64,000 nt of DNA from Cloeon dipterum (Eukaryota > Arthropoda > Insecta > Ephemeroptera > Baetidae): NCBI RefSeq assembly GCF_949628265.1, contig NC_088786.1:18745681-18809680 (forward strand). The letters run 5' to 3'. Positions 50,274 to 62,880 of this stretch are shown in pieces. The translations under genes were made by a program, and so were the position numbers. Numbering within the stretch: position 1 is the first letter of the stretch; every line of letters starts with the position of its first letter. The notes under the pieces were generated by a model. The model was not told where the DNA came from and made no database searches. It worked only from the letters and a program-made list of their open reading frames with translations.

Positions 50274-50659
50274 AATCACGTTCGATTGTGTGTTCATCGC
50301 CGAGGGGCGGAGCAGGAGGAGAAAAAGGAGCTGGGTGCAGGAGCCTAACTAAGACCGATTCATTGCCAATAAGAAGAGAAATTTTTGCCGCTAGCCATCG
50401 TTTCCCCCGCAGTATTGACCAACTATTATTAAGATATGTGCTCAAACTTTGTCCGAGAAGCCAGTGTTGATTATTTGGTCGAGATTGATCTATTTGCAAC
50501 CGTTAATATTTTGCCGTTTTGAATGTTTCTCCTGCAACGCACGTTCCTGCCAGAATGTGAATTTGGACTTGCACAACGTGGTGATTTTCGACCGTTTTTG
50601 TCGTGTACTTTTAATTTTATTTTTGTTTTGAAGCGACGGGAACCATCCAATAAATAAAG

Positions 50660-51440
50660 GAATGTTCAATTCATTTTCTTTATTTTTATATGAAAATGTA
50701 TTTTATTCAGAGTGGTCTGGTTACCAGAAAATCAGATTATTTTATTTAAATTAACCCATACATTCATCATTTATAAATCCTCCTTTGTCAGAAATGTTTT
50801 CCTAAAGAGTTCAATCATGCTTGAATTTTTTTCAATTAATGCATTTTACTACCTAAAATTAATGGTTTCCTCCCTCAACTTGGCATGGAAAACAGCTGTA
50901 GTCTAATTTAATTTTCAAATAGGATTTAGGATATTTAGAGGCAGTAAAGGAAATCTAAAATATTTTAGGAAACAATTGCTCAGCGAGACAAATCGAATGA
51001 TATACGAATTTCGAATATTTGCAAATATTTGGGCTTTTTTCCAGTCTTCCAACGGAAAAGAGTTCTTGGAAAATCGCGTCTTTTAAATATTAATAGTTTT
51101 AATTTTTACTCTAGATATAAGTTTCATAAAATTTTAAGCTTTATTTTGGCTTTTAAATTTTTTTCTGACCGCATATCGCATAACTTGCTAGTAAATTCTC
51201 GTCAATCTTTAAAACGGCTATTCAGGGAGATAGGGGCAAGGAATTTGTTTCTAGAATACTGTTGAAATTTCAAATTTCACAACCTTTCTGAATCTGTTGA
51301 GATCTTTGATCTAGCTCTCATAGAGGCTAAATATAAAACCTACCCCTTGTGTTATTTACCTAATTTTAAAATAAAATAAAATTTAAAAATTGTTACAAGG
51401 AGAATTAAATTTTTTATTAAAAGAGGATCAATCTTTGTTT
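50660..51440. other. AT-rich intergenic DNA
   Basis: I see nothing assignable: no splice-bounded open frame, no structured RNA and no terminal repeats. Confidence 0.5.
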
Positions 51441-51619
51441 TAGAACCTCTACTTACAGCACAGTCATACCGTGGGCTATGAGCTCACCGTGTCCTAATAA
51501 CACCGCCGAGTGGATAACATGGGGCCCGATTGGCTGCAGAGGAGCTTGGGCCCAATGTGGACATCTTTTTGCCTCCTTGCACCGAAGTCATTTATTGAAA
51601 CGCCAGTAATTTGTCCCTA
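51441..51619 (+). repeat. Diverged interspersed repeat, copy B
   Basis: This is the plus-strand counterpart of copy A at 45205-45346, with extra sequence after the CGATTGGC segment (about 51540-51590). Base composition is higher in G+C than the neighbourhood. Confidence 0.6.
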
Positions 51620-54600
51620 TAAAGCAGTTGGAAATATCTTCAACAAGCAAGCTATTAAAATTATGCATCTCGCTCGACATTTGTGTCAGGATGTTGCCTA
51701 TCTAGCCAGTTAATTTTCTTAAAAACGGGCAATATTATCATTTTGCTTGAGCACTTCATGAATAATCGTTCTACGCAGGAATTCATTAAAAAAAATGAAA
51801 TAGGGCTTTAATATTAGTCAAAATTATGTGTCTAAAACAAAACTAAAATTATAAAAATAATTATTTACTTGAAATAAATAACTATCATCCGAATTTAAGG
51901 ATGATGAACAATCGATTTTAGAGTAAATAATTTCATCAATCACGTAGTTGTATTTTACTTCAGCAACAAAAAGTTAGAAGGAAACAAAAGATCCGTAAAA
52001 TTGCACGATTTTATGGCATCAAGTCGAATAGGACGGAGCCATAATAATAATAATTGATCTAGTGGCGGAGGCTGAGTCGTGATTGGCCTTGCTCCCGTTA
52101 TGACTGATTGATTCCTCTTGCAACCCTTTTGTTGTAAAAACTTCACCTTTGTCCGCCCAATTAAAATAATTACGTGACCAACTCCATTTCTCTGTGCGCG
52201 GTTATCAACGTCATATAACAATGAAACATATAGCCTGTGCTTAATTCTGCGATGATTTGTATTAGTTTAGAACCTTGATAAAATTCAAAATAAAATAAAT
52301 TGAACTACTTGGTGGACAAAACTTTAAAACCTTTTGATTTAATGTGCCACACATGTTTGATACAAATTACTAATTATTTAAACAGTTATGACAATTACGT
52401 AATATTGTATCATTAACAAAGAGTAAAAATATTTTAAATAACATATAAACTATTTTTTGTCATGCGCAGGCAACAGTTAAGTCACTTTTTCTTTCAGCTT
52501 TACTTTTACGCTCATGCCACCCATTTGACAGCAAAAGAGAATGATCTAGATCGCAAGCGCATATATAAATTCTATTTCGCAAGCTTAGCTTTATTTTATG
52601 TGGGAAAAATATTTTTGTTTATTGCCACTCGACGCCACGCCATTATTTTTCAGGTCGGGCGTGGCGGAGAGAACAAAAAAATTATTTCACGCGCTGGACC
52701 ATCAAATAGATCTTCTGACCGGACCAAAATTTGCTCTGACCTCGGCCTTGCCAAAAACTCAGCATCACGGATTTCTTCTCCGCGCATATGGAGTAGAATA
52801 TTAATAATGCACGCGCGCCGGGCGTGGATCTTTGCTTTGTGCTTACGGAAAAGTATTTTATGTTATACGTTATACTGCTGCGCATGCCTCACTTCAGGAA
52901 GCTATGAAATGATGATAGGAAGTTATCAAAAAAAATAAATTTGAGTTCCCGAGTAAATTATATATTTTTTTTACATTTTTCTAAATTTGTCTATGATAAA
53001 ATGTATTTTTTCAAATTGTACAGCCTCTTGAAAATATGCGGATCTATTCCTCCTAAAATTTAACAATTTAAATTGAAACATGTGAATGTATCTAGAATTT
53101 CAAAATTAATAACTATAAAATTAACTTATAACAGGTGTATATTATAAAACGTGAATTTTATCTTTGACAAACATTTTGAAAAAGTACTGTAAGTGTGCAA
53201 AAGCCAATTAGTATTTTGTTGAAAAGCAATTTTAACGCCCTTGGACCCGTTTCCCACATTTTTACTCTTTCATTGGGGTCCTTGCGGAGCATTTGAGTCA
53301 ACGCGGATTAATCGCGAATTGTACACGGCCAAAGAACCATGCTCTGTGCAAACAAGTCGGCCTGTATATAATCTACTGCGATCATTGAAATTTCTCACGC
53401 CATGAGTGCGAATTTCCTCGCACTGGCCTAATATTTAATCTGACCTACAATCGATCAGCTTACACGTTTTGTTCATTTTCCGTTTATCGGTTATCTCGAA
53501 AATTGCACTGCATTCGATACGGATTGCGCTGATTAAAGCTTTGCTTCTTATAGCTCTACAATTTTAATCTGATTAAATTCTTAGTTATAAATTCCGCTCT
53601 CTGATGAAACAAAAATCTGGAAGAAAAGGTTTAACTGTAATTAATTAGCAAAAAGAAATATTCCCGTTCTTATAATTTCTGTAACATTTTTTAAAGCACT
53701 TTTCTATCTCTTTTTTAATTACAAAATTCCATCACATTGCTCGCAAATTGATTCCAACAACATATTTTTTTTCCAAATATGCAGTGCATACACAAACGCA
53801 CAGGAAGAATTTACTTCCCTCTTATTCGATAAACATATTCAGTGTACCAGAGCGAAACTGACGAGGAAAACATTGTTCGTACAGAAAGCAACAAATTAAG
53901 GCTGTGACTATAATCACGGAATTGCAATTAGAAAAGTCATCCCATCCCGCATGCCTGAAACGCACATTTTTCTATAAATCACGTGCGATGACAATTTCCA
54001 CAATTAGCTGCGATGGTATAAAGCAAAAATGATACGCTAGAGTTGCAAAATATGTGTCGAGAAAATCGCCTCCATAAATTATTCTCCTTTTCCTCCCCGA
54101 CAGTTTTTACGTGGTACACTCGTTTGAAAAAGTCATTGTCGAGGCCGGCGTGTGCAGCAGCAGAAAAATCCGCGAAGGAAATTTCTTCACCGCGCGGAGG
54201 AATGTGTTCCAAAGCTCGGAGAACAAGAAGTAAAAGTTGTAAATGTGAGCTGCGCTTGATTAATCACGCATAAATTAAACTCGCGAGACACAAAGCAAAA
54301 AGTGCGTATGCGGTCGAGCGCACAGCCACTCAGGAAATAATCAACTTTGTCTAAAGACCGATTTTGTTAATACGCGCGCTCGGTGCAACATTTTAATTAC
54401 GCAAGAACTGCGAAGCCAATCTTAATTTATTCACAATTTTCTTTTCTATATCAGGCAAATCTGGTACATGTATATTACGTGTAGAAACTTTTATAAATAG
54501 ATATCGGTTGTGTTGAGTCTTTTCCCGCCGCGTAGAGCTATTAAAAACATTTTCCGATAAGAGTATGACATAACGTATCATTAGATTGAATAAATGATTT

Positions 54601-54872
54601 ATTCACAACAAAAGTGTACAACGGATTTATATCGAAAATAATAAACACAGAGAGGCAATCACAATTTCATATTGGTGGCTTAACATAAAGTTTCAGTTCA
54701 CAATTTTACAATTTTTCAATTTGTTAGCCTTCCATGCCTGTTTGTTTGCTTGCTGGGAGTACCCATTGAAAATTCAGTTGATGTTTCAGTATTTTGATCA
54801 CAGTTGAAGGAATTTGGTAAAATCCTATGGACAAACCACAGTGGATACAAATACCATTTCTTGTTTTTACAA
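51620..54872. other. AT-rich intergenic DNA
   Basis: The longest open frame (52462-52938, plus) has no recognisable domain and an AT-driven composition. The sequence at 53270-54380 is slightly richer in CpG. No gene is supported. Confidence 0.5.
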
Positions 54873-54972
54873 ATAAAAAAGTGGAAGACATATATGCTTT
54901 TTTGTGCTTTTGCTTTTTTTTGCTTTTTTGTGCTTTTGCACAAAAAAGCATATATGTCTTCCACTTTTTTAT
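54873..54972. repeat. Perfect 35-bp-arm hairpin (small MITE or hairpin RNA)
   Basis: The arms 54873-54907 and 54938-54972 are exact reverse complements around a 30-nt T-rich loop. If the ends are taken at AAAAAGTGG...CCACTTTTT, TA flanks both sides, as in Tc1/mariner-type MITEs. Confidence 0.8.
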
Positions 54973-56769
54973 GACTTCTGGTCAAACATTGCAAGGGAGA
55001 CCAAAATTTCAGGATTTATTTGGCACATATTAAAAAGCTGCTTCTGAATATATTTTTTCTACATTTCTTTGCAACATAGATACAACTCAGCTAGTTTGAA
55101 GAACGCCTGATAAAATTGGATTCAGAATTTTTCTGAAAAATCATCAATCGATTTATAATTTTCTGCCAGCGCAGCATCCTACAGATGGTAAGTAATTGTT
55201 GTGAAAAATATTATCATAAATTCTTTTGCTTTGCTGGTGTTTATTTTTCTTTTCATTTAACGAAAAAAATCCTTAATTCCTCTCACTATCGATAATCCGG
55301 TATGTAATTGCGAACTGTTAACTGTCACATACTATTTATTTTTATCAATTTAGTGCAATATTGCAGCCATGGGGCGACCTCATGTCGATCTGTGTCGTGC
55401 TGTAACACGAGAAGATGGAGATTTTTCTTTTGTCATCGCGCACTTCGTGCAGGTTTTGCACCCATCCCTCTTTCTCAGAGGTAGGCATTGCTATTATCAA
55501 CATGCAAATCGGCATTTCACGCAATCGGAACATTGGATCTGGACGTGTAATGGGCGGTGAATGTTTTTCACTCGAGGTTGTTCACTGCGTGCGACAATTA
55601 AGAAAACATTATTTATCAGTTGTGCCAGTGGCGGTGAAGTAGCAATAATTTAACCACCTATTTCCACAATTGCAATTTCGATTCGCAAACAGCTATAATA
55701 TGTCACTTATTTCATTCTGCAATACAGCGCTTTATTGTAGTCATTCCTTGATGGGAAACATCGATTAGGAATAAAAACTGCGTCTTATAATGTCTCACAA
55801 TCAGTAACCTTTTTAAGTGATTGCAAGAGTAATAATCTTGGCAAATTCCCAAAGCTGCTGAAATCTACAAAAATGTTCATATTATGAAAAATTTACTCTC
55901 CCCGATTTCCCAGACAGTCCATTTTAAAATTTGAATCGTATTTATCAGCATGTTGTGAAACCCACAAATATTTTAATCAAGATAAAGCTCATTCTATGAA
56001 TACTAATCTAAGAAAAATTCAAATTTTTCTACAAGCCGTTACATTTCTACACGCGATTTTCCCAAAACAATTTTTTATAAGAAAATTTGGAAAAAAATCA
56101 CGAAAGTTTCCAAAATTATGAACATTATTGCACATGTTCGATTCATCTAGCTGAGCAGATTGCAAACACCTCTGTTTAACGTCATAATTGCCTTGAATTT
56201 GATATATTATAACTGCGGGTTTAGAATTTTTGGTACAATAAATTACGAAGTTTTAATCAAAAATATTTTTCACCTGATTGCTCTCTTATCAGCACAGCTT
56301 ATTCTCACGAATGCCATCTTTTAAAGCTTAATCAACAATCAGATAAAAATGATCTTAAACACACAAATTAATGAACACAATCTTATCTGGCCCTTTTCGA
56401 AAAAACAAATCGGATGCTGGTAGGGCGAAAACAAAATTAAATCAAACACATCACTGTCACTGCCCTTGAAGCAGCTGATCATCGCCGCAATAAAATAATC
56501 TAAGGATTCGTTGGGCAATGCACTTTGTAGCAAAAGTGCAACGCGATGCAAAAAACGCACATTCTCAAAGGGTTGACGAATGCCAGCGCTGAGAAGATAG
56601 CAATCGCAGAAGCGCGCACGATATGTTCAAATAAGCCGTGTGCATTCAATATCTCGTTTGTGGCTGCGGGCTCGAGTTCATCGCTAATAGTCACTTTTTA
56701 TTGCGTTTGAGCTCGCAAGGTTGTGTGCTGTGCGTGCAATGCAAAGCAAAAGGTGAAACACACACTTAC
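54973..56769. other. AT-rich intergenic DNA
   Basis: No gene is recognised. A donor-like CAGATG|GTAAGT occurs at 55188 on the plus strand, without a supporting coding exon. CTTATC (GATA-type) motifs occur, for example near 56286. Confidence 0.45.
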
Positions 56770-56841
56770 CTGTAATTGTGGAAGCGGCGGTCGCTTGCCA
56801 AAGAGACGAGCCGCGAATTTCGCTCGAGGTGAAACATGCAT
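56770..56841 (-). other. Candidate first coding exon on the minus strand
   Basis: An ATG at 56841 opens 24 codons (MHVSPRAK... ending PPLPQLQ) that stop exactly at a consensus donor, TTACAG|GTAAGTG, at 56770/56769. The block is GC-rich within AT-rich DNA. No partner exon was found downstream on this strand, so it is tentative; it could equally be an untranslated first exon. Confidence 0.25.
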
Positions 56842-57830
56842 TATTTATTTGTCTTATCAGCAAAGTGCATCTTTTGGATTTTCCTGGCTTCCCAGCGCAT
56901 CTCGGTACCGTTAATTCTCATTCTATCACTTGGAAAGCTCGAAGGGATCAAAGTACGACAAACTAAGAGGTTTTTACAACACCTAAATGGTGTATAAAGA
57001 GCCAGATTTTGGCAACAGGGTGGAAAATCGGCAAAAATACTGTTTTTCCAAATCTGGAAATAACTTTCTACAATTGTTTTGCGGTATAAAATTAGGAAAA
57101 ATCGTTTTTCAATACATTGTTTAGAGAATTTACCTATACATAAATATCCAAAAGTAACGTAACACTTTCCATTTTTAATTTAGCATTCTTGTCCTCATGA
57201 GAAGTCCGAATATTTATTAAACGGCAAACAAAAACGACTAGAATCAAGATAATTTTAAACTATTGTTTGTTTGATTTTGCATGGCAGCTAAGAAAGGCTT
57301 AATTTTCTACAGTGAGGCTCCAAGTGCCATCTTATTGTTAGAATGATACTTACGAAGGTGCATTTTCTGCAGAAACGCATATTAATTTTAGCAATTAATA
57401 TTCGATATTCTAGAATTTTGTCTAAAATATTTTTAAAATATCGTTAAAATATGGGACAATAAGGATGTTTAAATGAAGCTGAAATTACAAATTACCCGAC
57501 GAGGAAATTTATTTTCCTATTTATTAACGTTTTAAAAGTTTTGGACGAAAGATGGTCAATAATTTGCAAAATGGTACGAAATATAATTTTATTTAATCAG
57601 TCTCAAGGCCCATAAAATTGGCAATTTATCTCCATTTTTTCTTCCTTACAAATTTAATATTCATGCATATCTTTTACGAGCGCAGGCAGCGCAGATTTAT
57701 TAGTCATCACGATCAAATTGCACAGTTTTTCCTCTGAAAAAGGCATTGCGTGCCAAAGGCTCACATGCCAATCATTATTATTATTTTCAAATTTGATTAC
57801 CTTTGACACGGGACGCATATCAATTTTGTA
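56842..57830. other. AT-rich intergenic DNA
   Basis: Nothing assignable is seen apart from A/T-rich homopolymer runs. Confidence 0.45.
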
Positions 57831-57839
57831 TTACGCAAG

Positions 57840-58280
57840 CATTATTATTTGACGTAACGTGTTTGTTGTGTCTGGAAATGAGGCACGCACGCAACAGCTG
57901 CCGGGCGATCGAGATCTATCAATTCGCAATTATTACCGACAGTTACAACGCGCGGACAATGCGCGCGCCTTGCTCGCTCGGAACGAATGAAATTGAGTGC
58001 ATTGTCTGCAGAGCAGAGCAGCGAGCGAAAGAAAGAAAGCAACCGAATCTAGACCGCCGAGGCCTGGGGGCGTGGGTGGGCACGTCCCTGACCCCCGACC
58101 CGGCTGAGAGAAATGCAAAGTCCACCTCATGACAGACACTGTATTTCGTCACGCGCCTCCAGAGAAAAGTGCCGAACTATATTATTTTACCCTTTGGCGC
58201 CGCGCGGCGAACAAGGTCGGGGCCGCTTGCAGACTGCAGAGAGTCGGTCAGGAATTATCACGACGCGTTTTATATTGCAC
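57840..58280. promoter_or_regulatory. CpG-rich islet
   Basis: About 440 bp have clearly more G+C and CpG than the surroundings. It includes GGGGGCGTGGGTGGG (58066-58080), a KLF/Egr-like box, and runs of GCGCGC. No splice-bounded coding exon is seen. A promoter or enhancer function is inferred from composition only. Confidence 0.35.
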
Positions 58281-59815
58281 TTTGGATTAGTCCCACGAAG
58301 AAAATATACATGTACCTGCGAGACTATTGAAATCTAAAAAAATGAAATAAAACTTTATGCAGCCGTACAAGAGTAGAGGGAAACGTTGTCTGCTCGCTAA
58401 ATTTGAGCTAATCATGGGCTCTGGCAGGCGAATTTTTGTTTTTGCACTCTATTTGTATTTACTAATGGAAAAGGAACCAGTGCCTGAAAAAAGGGGTGGG
58501 ATTTTGAAAGAAAGACTCATGTCCAGTATAAATGTTTTTTTAATAGCCATCTTTTCAACAGACGTTTTTGTGACGAACAGTAGAAAGAAAAATTCATTTT
58601 TCCACTAGTAAAATGCATTAAGATAATTTTCCTCCAACCAAAGTCATATTCCAATTTAAACAATTTAAATTTTACGCCCGGTTTCCTGCAGGAGAGGCCC
58701 AAAATCTAAACGGTTTTAAATAGAGAAAATCAAATGCTCTCTTCTCTTAACAACTTTTCAAGCTCCAGACCAGATTTTTTACCGTTGAACATTTTAAGCA
58801 GCCGAGCAGGAAGTATAAGTCACTTTAAAAAGGTCTCTCACTTTGAAATTTCATCATCCAAAATCTTTTCAATGGCCAAATATACGTTTCATTTGTATGC
58901 CTAGAAATAGAATGAAATTAATTTCAAAGAAAATTATAAATTTTTTCATTTCTGATAATACTTGACTTGGCCTTTAACACACAACATCTATTGTCTGGAA
59001 AAATAGGAGTTTTTCTGCTTTTTCCAGACAAACAGCCGAGGAAAACCCGGACGGATAAAATCGTATGACCCTGCAAAGAATGCAGCGGAAGGAGAAAAAT
59101 TGGGTTTGTTTTTCCAAATCTAAATTGTTGAAATTAAACGATCGTTCACTCACTTTATGTTCAATATATACTGCTAGTTTTTTTTGCGCCTTTGATAGAT
59201 AACCGGAAGAAAAGTTGCTGCGAAAATCTTATTACGCTTAAGAAACACTGGAGAGGGCCTTTGGGCTGCACTTTTACCGACCGCCAGAGGGAATTAAACT
59301 GGTTGAGACTCCAGCAGTCGAGACGTGGTCAAGTTTCAGCTTTTTCTTTCACCCTTCGGACAACGCAAACGCAACGTTAAATACATGCATCTGTGGATGT
59401 TTCGAACAAACATGCACCTGGCCCTAAAGGCATCCTGGTCCAGGGTTAGGCAATAGGGAAAAAATTGACAAAAGGACTGTTCCATTTTGTTTTCCCCGGA
59501 AATAATAGAACTGAAATTTTTGAAATAATTATATATAATTGAAGCACTTTTCCTCGATTTCGAAATCTAAAAAAATTGTCTCAGATAAATGAAATACAGA
59601 AATTTAGCATTCCTTGCACACATTAAAAAAGCTAATATAATCAATTCACAACGTTATCCCTCATTTAGAGCATTTTATCGGACACATTTAACAAATTTTG
59701 TTTTCTCTCACTTATCGCCAGTAAAAATTTTCGGTGTAACGCACAATTTTGCGTTAGTGAACTTTCCCTGTTTTTTAAAATTAAAATTTTATTTCGCTCT
59801 CAATTGTAATTTATA
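58281..59815. other. AT-rich intergenic DNA
   Basis: No gene, terminal repeat or structured RNA was recognised. Confidence 0.45.
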
Positions 59816-60050
59816 GTGTTGTACAACGTTCTGGCCTTGCTACGGACCTTAGAGGCCCATGACATGAAGCTTTTGGTCGCGGAATTGGCCATAGGCTATG
59901 TGTGCCGGCATATATAGTAAATTTACTAATACAACAATTTGACACTGTGCCAAGCCACCAAAGCAAACACGAGCAGTAATCTGTTATTCAATTATTGTGT
60001 CTGTGTCTGTGTTTATACCTTTGGTGTTGAATAAAGATTTCATCATCATT
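59816..60050 (+). repeat. Possible 3' end of a retrotransposon
   Basis: A short (TGTGTC)n run (59997-60012) is followed by TGAATAAAGATT and a TCATCATCATT tail at 60037-60049. This layout resembles the 3' tails of some insect non-LTR elements. No reverse transcriptase is present. Confidence 0.25.
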
Positions 60051-62520
60051 TTCCACGACTTAACATTTTGAACCACAACTAATGTGGTAGTTATTTTAAG
60101 CTTTGGTTTTGGCTTGGCATGACTAAACATTTAACTCTTTTACCTATTTAGTAGATCATTTTGCCACCTTATGTATTTTTCGCAAAATTTAGGTTAAAAA
60201 ATAACTTTTGTTAGGAAAAAACCCGGACAAAATTAGAACCCCTTCCCTGATTGCACGATTTCCACCGTTTTGACAATAGTTTTGCAACAGTTGTATAATT
60301 CACTATTTGAGGCGCAAAATCAACTGAACAAGGAAAACGACAGTCATGAAATTCAGGAGGCCTAACAATTAGTCACACACAAGACCTCCTTCATTGATTC
60401 AGTCGTTTTGCTAATAATGCTAAACACAACCTTGAACGGAGAAGTGGTGACTAAATATTTGTCCAGATAGTAGCTAGAAGCGCCTATACGACGCGACTTT
60501 TACAGCTATGTGCAGCAGTGTTTGCGGCGAAAACGTGCTGATTTAACACAGATTTGTATGGGTGTGGAGCCCATGACCGCAGATCAAACACGAATAATAG
60601 GGCAGAAATGCAAAAAGCGGTGCAATATACACAGTCGAAGGCTTGTTAGCGGACGGATCGTGATGAAACTCACCTCAACCTTGGGGTGAAAACGGTGGCT
60701 TTTTTTCTTTTTACCCGTCTTATTGCAATAATACTGCACCCACACTCCGCAATTATCGAAGAAAGAAGGTTTCCTTGGTTGCGCGGTAATCGAATAGTAA
60801 TGCTGTATATCTCGTTTCGCGGGTGCAAATAGTCTACTCTTGCACTACGTCATTTTTTTGCAAAGCTCTTGAGCAAATGCGCAGATTGGTAATTTCATGC
60901 GAAAATGAGCCCTGTGAGTAAGTTGCATTTCGCGGCTTTCTCACGCTATTTGCTCTGTTTTTCTAAGATTTATCGTTCCAATTCCGATGACCGGTGAGAT
61001 TCGAGCTGAGGAATTTCCGAATAGCAAATATTAGCCAATTTTTCATTGAAATGTTTATATCCCCGTTGAACACACCAATCACTTATTCGATTAGTCATCT
61101 GTGGAAACTTTTTTCGGTTACTGAGAAACACACAGCGCACTGCTTGACTTCCTTGTCAAACAAGCGAGATAAATTTAGAATCATTCCTCGGTTTCATAAC
61201 GTGAGTGATTCTATCAAAAGAGCCGATCTCTTTCTTCTCGTTTATCACGGACTCGATTAATTACGCCAGGTGGGGCTAGACAAATCAGAGCTGTGGACCA
61301 ACTGCGCGTGATTTATCGTTTGCCCCCATCGTCACAACAAAGCAGAATGAATTCAAACGCTTTAATAGGTACTGTTAACAATCAAGTCCAATTGAAAATG
61401 TTATGTTAATTGGCTCATTAATTAAATGAAGAACATTGGATTGGGCCTGCCTGTGTTGAAAAACTCTTGAAATGAATTATTACCTTTGTTCAAAATATTT
61501 TTTAAATCAAGAATGAGCTAAAATTTGCTCAGATTTTATTTTTCCGAGAAAATAATCAGCTGCAGAAAGTAAGCATGCTAATCCAACGCGTATGCACTGG
61601 CTCCGTCTTGAAAATGATGATTATTTTATTTCATCAGGAGAGTAATTTAACTCATGAGTCGCACACAATTGGATAGATGGCAACGAGAGGAAGAAAACCT
61701 CTGAAAAATCATAAATTTTTCGATAACTTTGGTGAATTCTCGAATTTCATTGTTTCTCCGTTCTAATTTGATAATTACTCTCACATGAGAGATGAATTAT
61801 TGCTAATGTTAACAATCAATAAATTGAATTTCCTACTTGCTATAGAGCCAACAATGCAACAATATGTTGTTCATTGTTGCCCTTTAAATACCCACTTAGA
61901 AATGAATTAAAATAAAAATCTTATGTTTAAGCAACTAAAAAGATCAGGGAAGGTAGTTAAATTGTTCTTAAAATATAATTTATTATAATTTTTCCATATA
62001 AATGTCTTGAAAATGAGGATGGAGCGTGGGAGGAAAATTATCATTTTTTCACTCATTTATTTTATTTAATTTTATTCAGCAACAAGTTCAGTTGATCGAT
62101 TAAAAAAAACGGCAGGTAACAATTCTGTGTTGCAGTTAAAGCACTGCTGATGAGGCCTGCGGGGCTGTTCAGCTAGTTTTGGAAGAAAATATTAGTCTTA
62201 ATTTGGACTGTTAAGCACTATCAAAAGTTCAACATTAAAAATATATGTTACCCACGCCAACTGCTGGGCTAAAATTTAGCTTAGGCCGCCTCAAAATCGG
62301 GCGGCTTGAGATGTTTAGATTTTAGGTATCCTCACAAGTGAATTGATTTCAACAGTTCCCCAATTCAAATTTCTAGCTCATGGGAAAACCATTAACTTAA
62401 ATTCCCGGTTGCATACCATGCCGCGTGTACGATAAATAAAAGAAAAGCAATTTTAGCAGCGATTTAATTACATTAGCTGACCCTAATAGTGCGAAATGCG
62501 GCTGGCACGTTTCACAAAAG
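60051..62520. other. AT-rich intergenic DNA
   Basis: No gene is supported. Scattered homeodomain-type TAATTA and GATA-type motifs are expected by chance at this composition. Confidence 0.45.
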
Positions 62521-62880
62521 AGAGTTGTGTGTGTGTATTAAAAAGTCGCCGGTCGCCGCCTACTACTCGGCGGCATATAACTACTCTAATAACATTCGAG
62601 AGACCGATATACACAACGAAAGAACCGCGCCTCTGATCAGAAAAAGCGCTTTCAAGGCGATTACGCCGAGCATTGAAAGCTCGCTCGATTTTGCCCGCGC
62701 CGCGTTTCCTGCCTCACGTTGCTTCTTGCGCAACAGCCAACTGCAAATTGAGAATTATCCAAGTTGCAACCGCTGAAACTAATCGCCGGTGCTGACTGCC
62801 GAGAGACACACTCATGTCACCCGCAATTGTGCGCCAATTACGTGTGCGAGAAGCCCTTTGGTTCCACTTTTGCTTCTGCG
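62521..62880. promoter_or_regulatory. CpG-rich islet
   Basis: The base composition rises here, with GCCGGTCGCCGCC and CCCGCGCCGCG blocks. It could be a promoter for a gene beyond the window, but no donor closes a clear first exon. Confidence 0.3.

Noticed and set aside
52462-52938. 158-codon plus-strand open frame in the gene-free region
   Set aside because: It is the longest frame there, but its composition is that of AT-rich random sequence, no domain is recognisable, and no splice or promoter context supports it.
57803-58132. 109-codon plus-strand open frame over the CpG islet
   Set aside because: The length is explained by the stop-poor GC-rich composition. Opposite-strand frames are equally open and none looks conserved.
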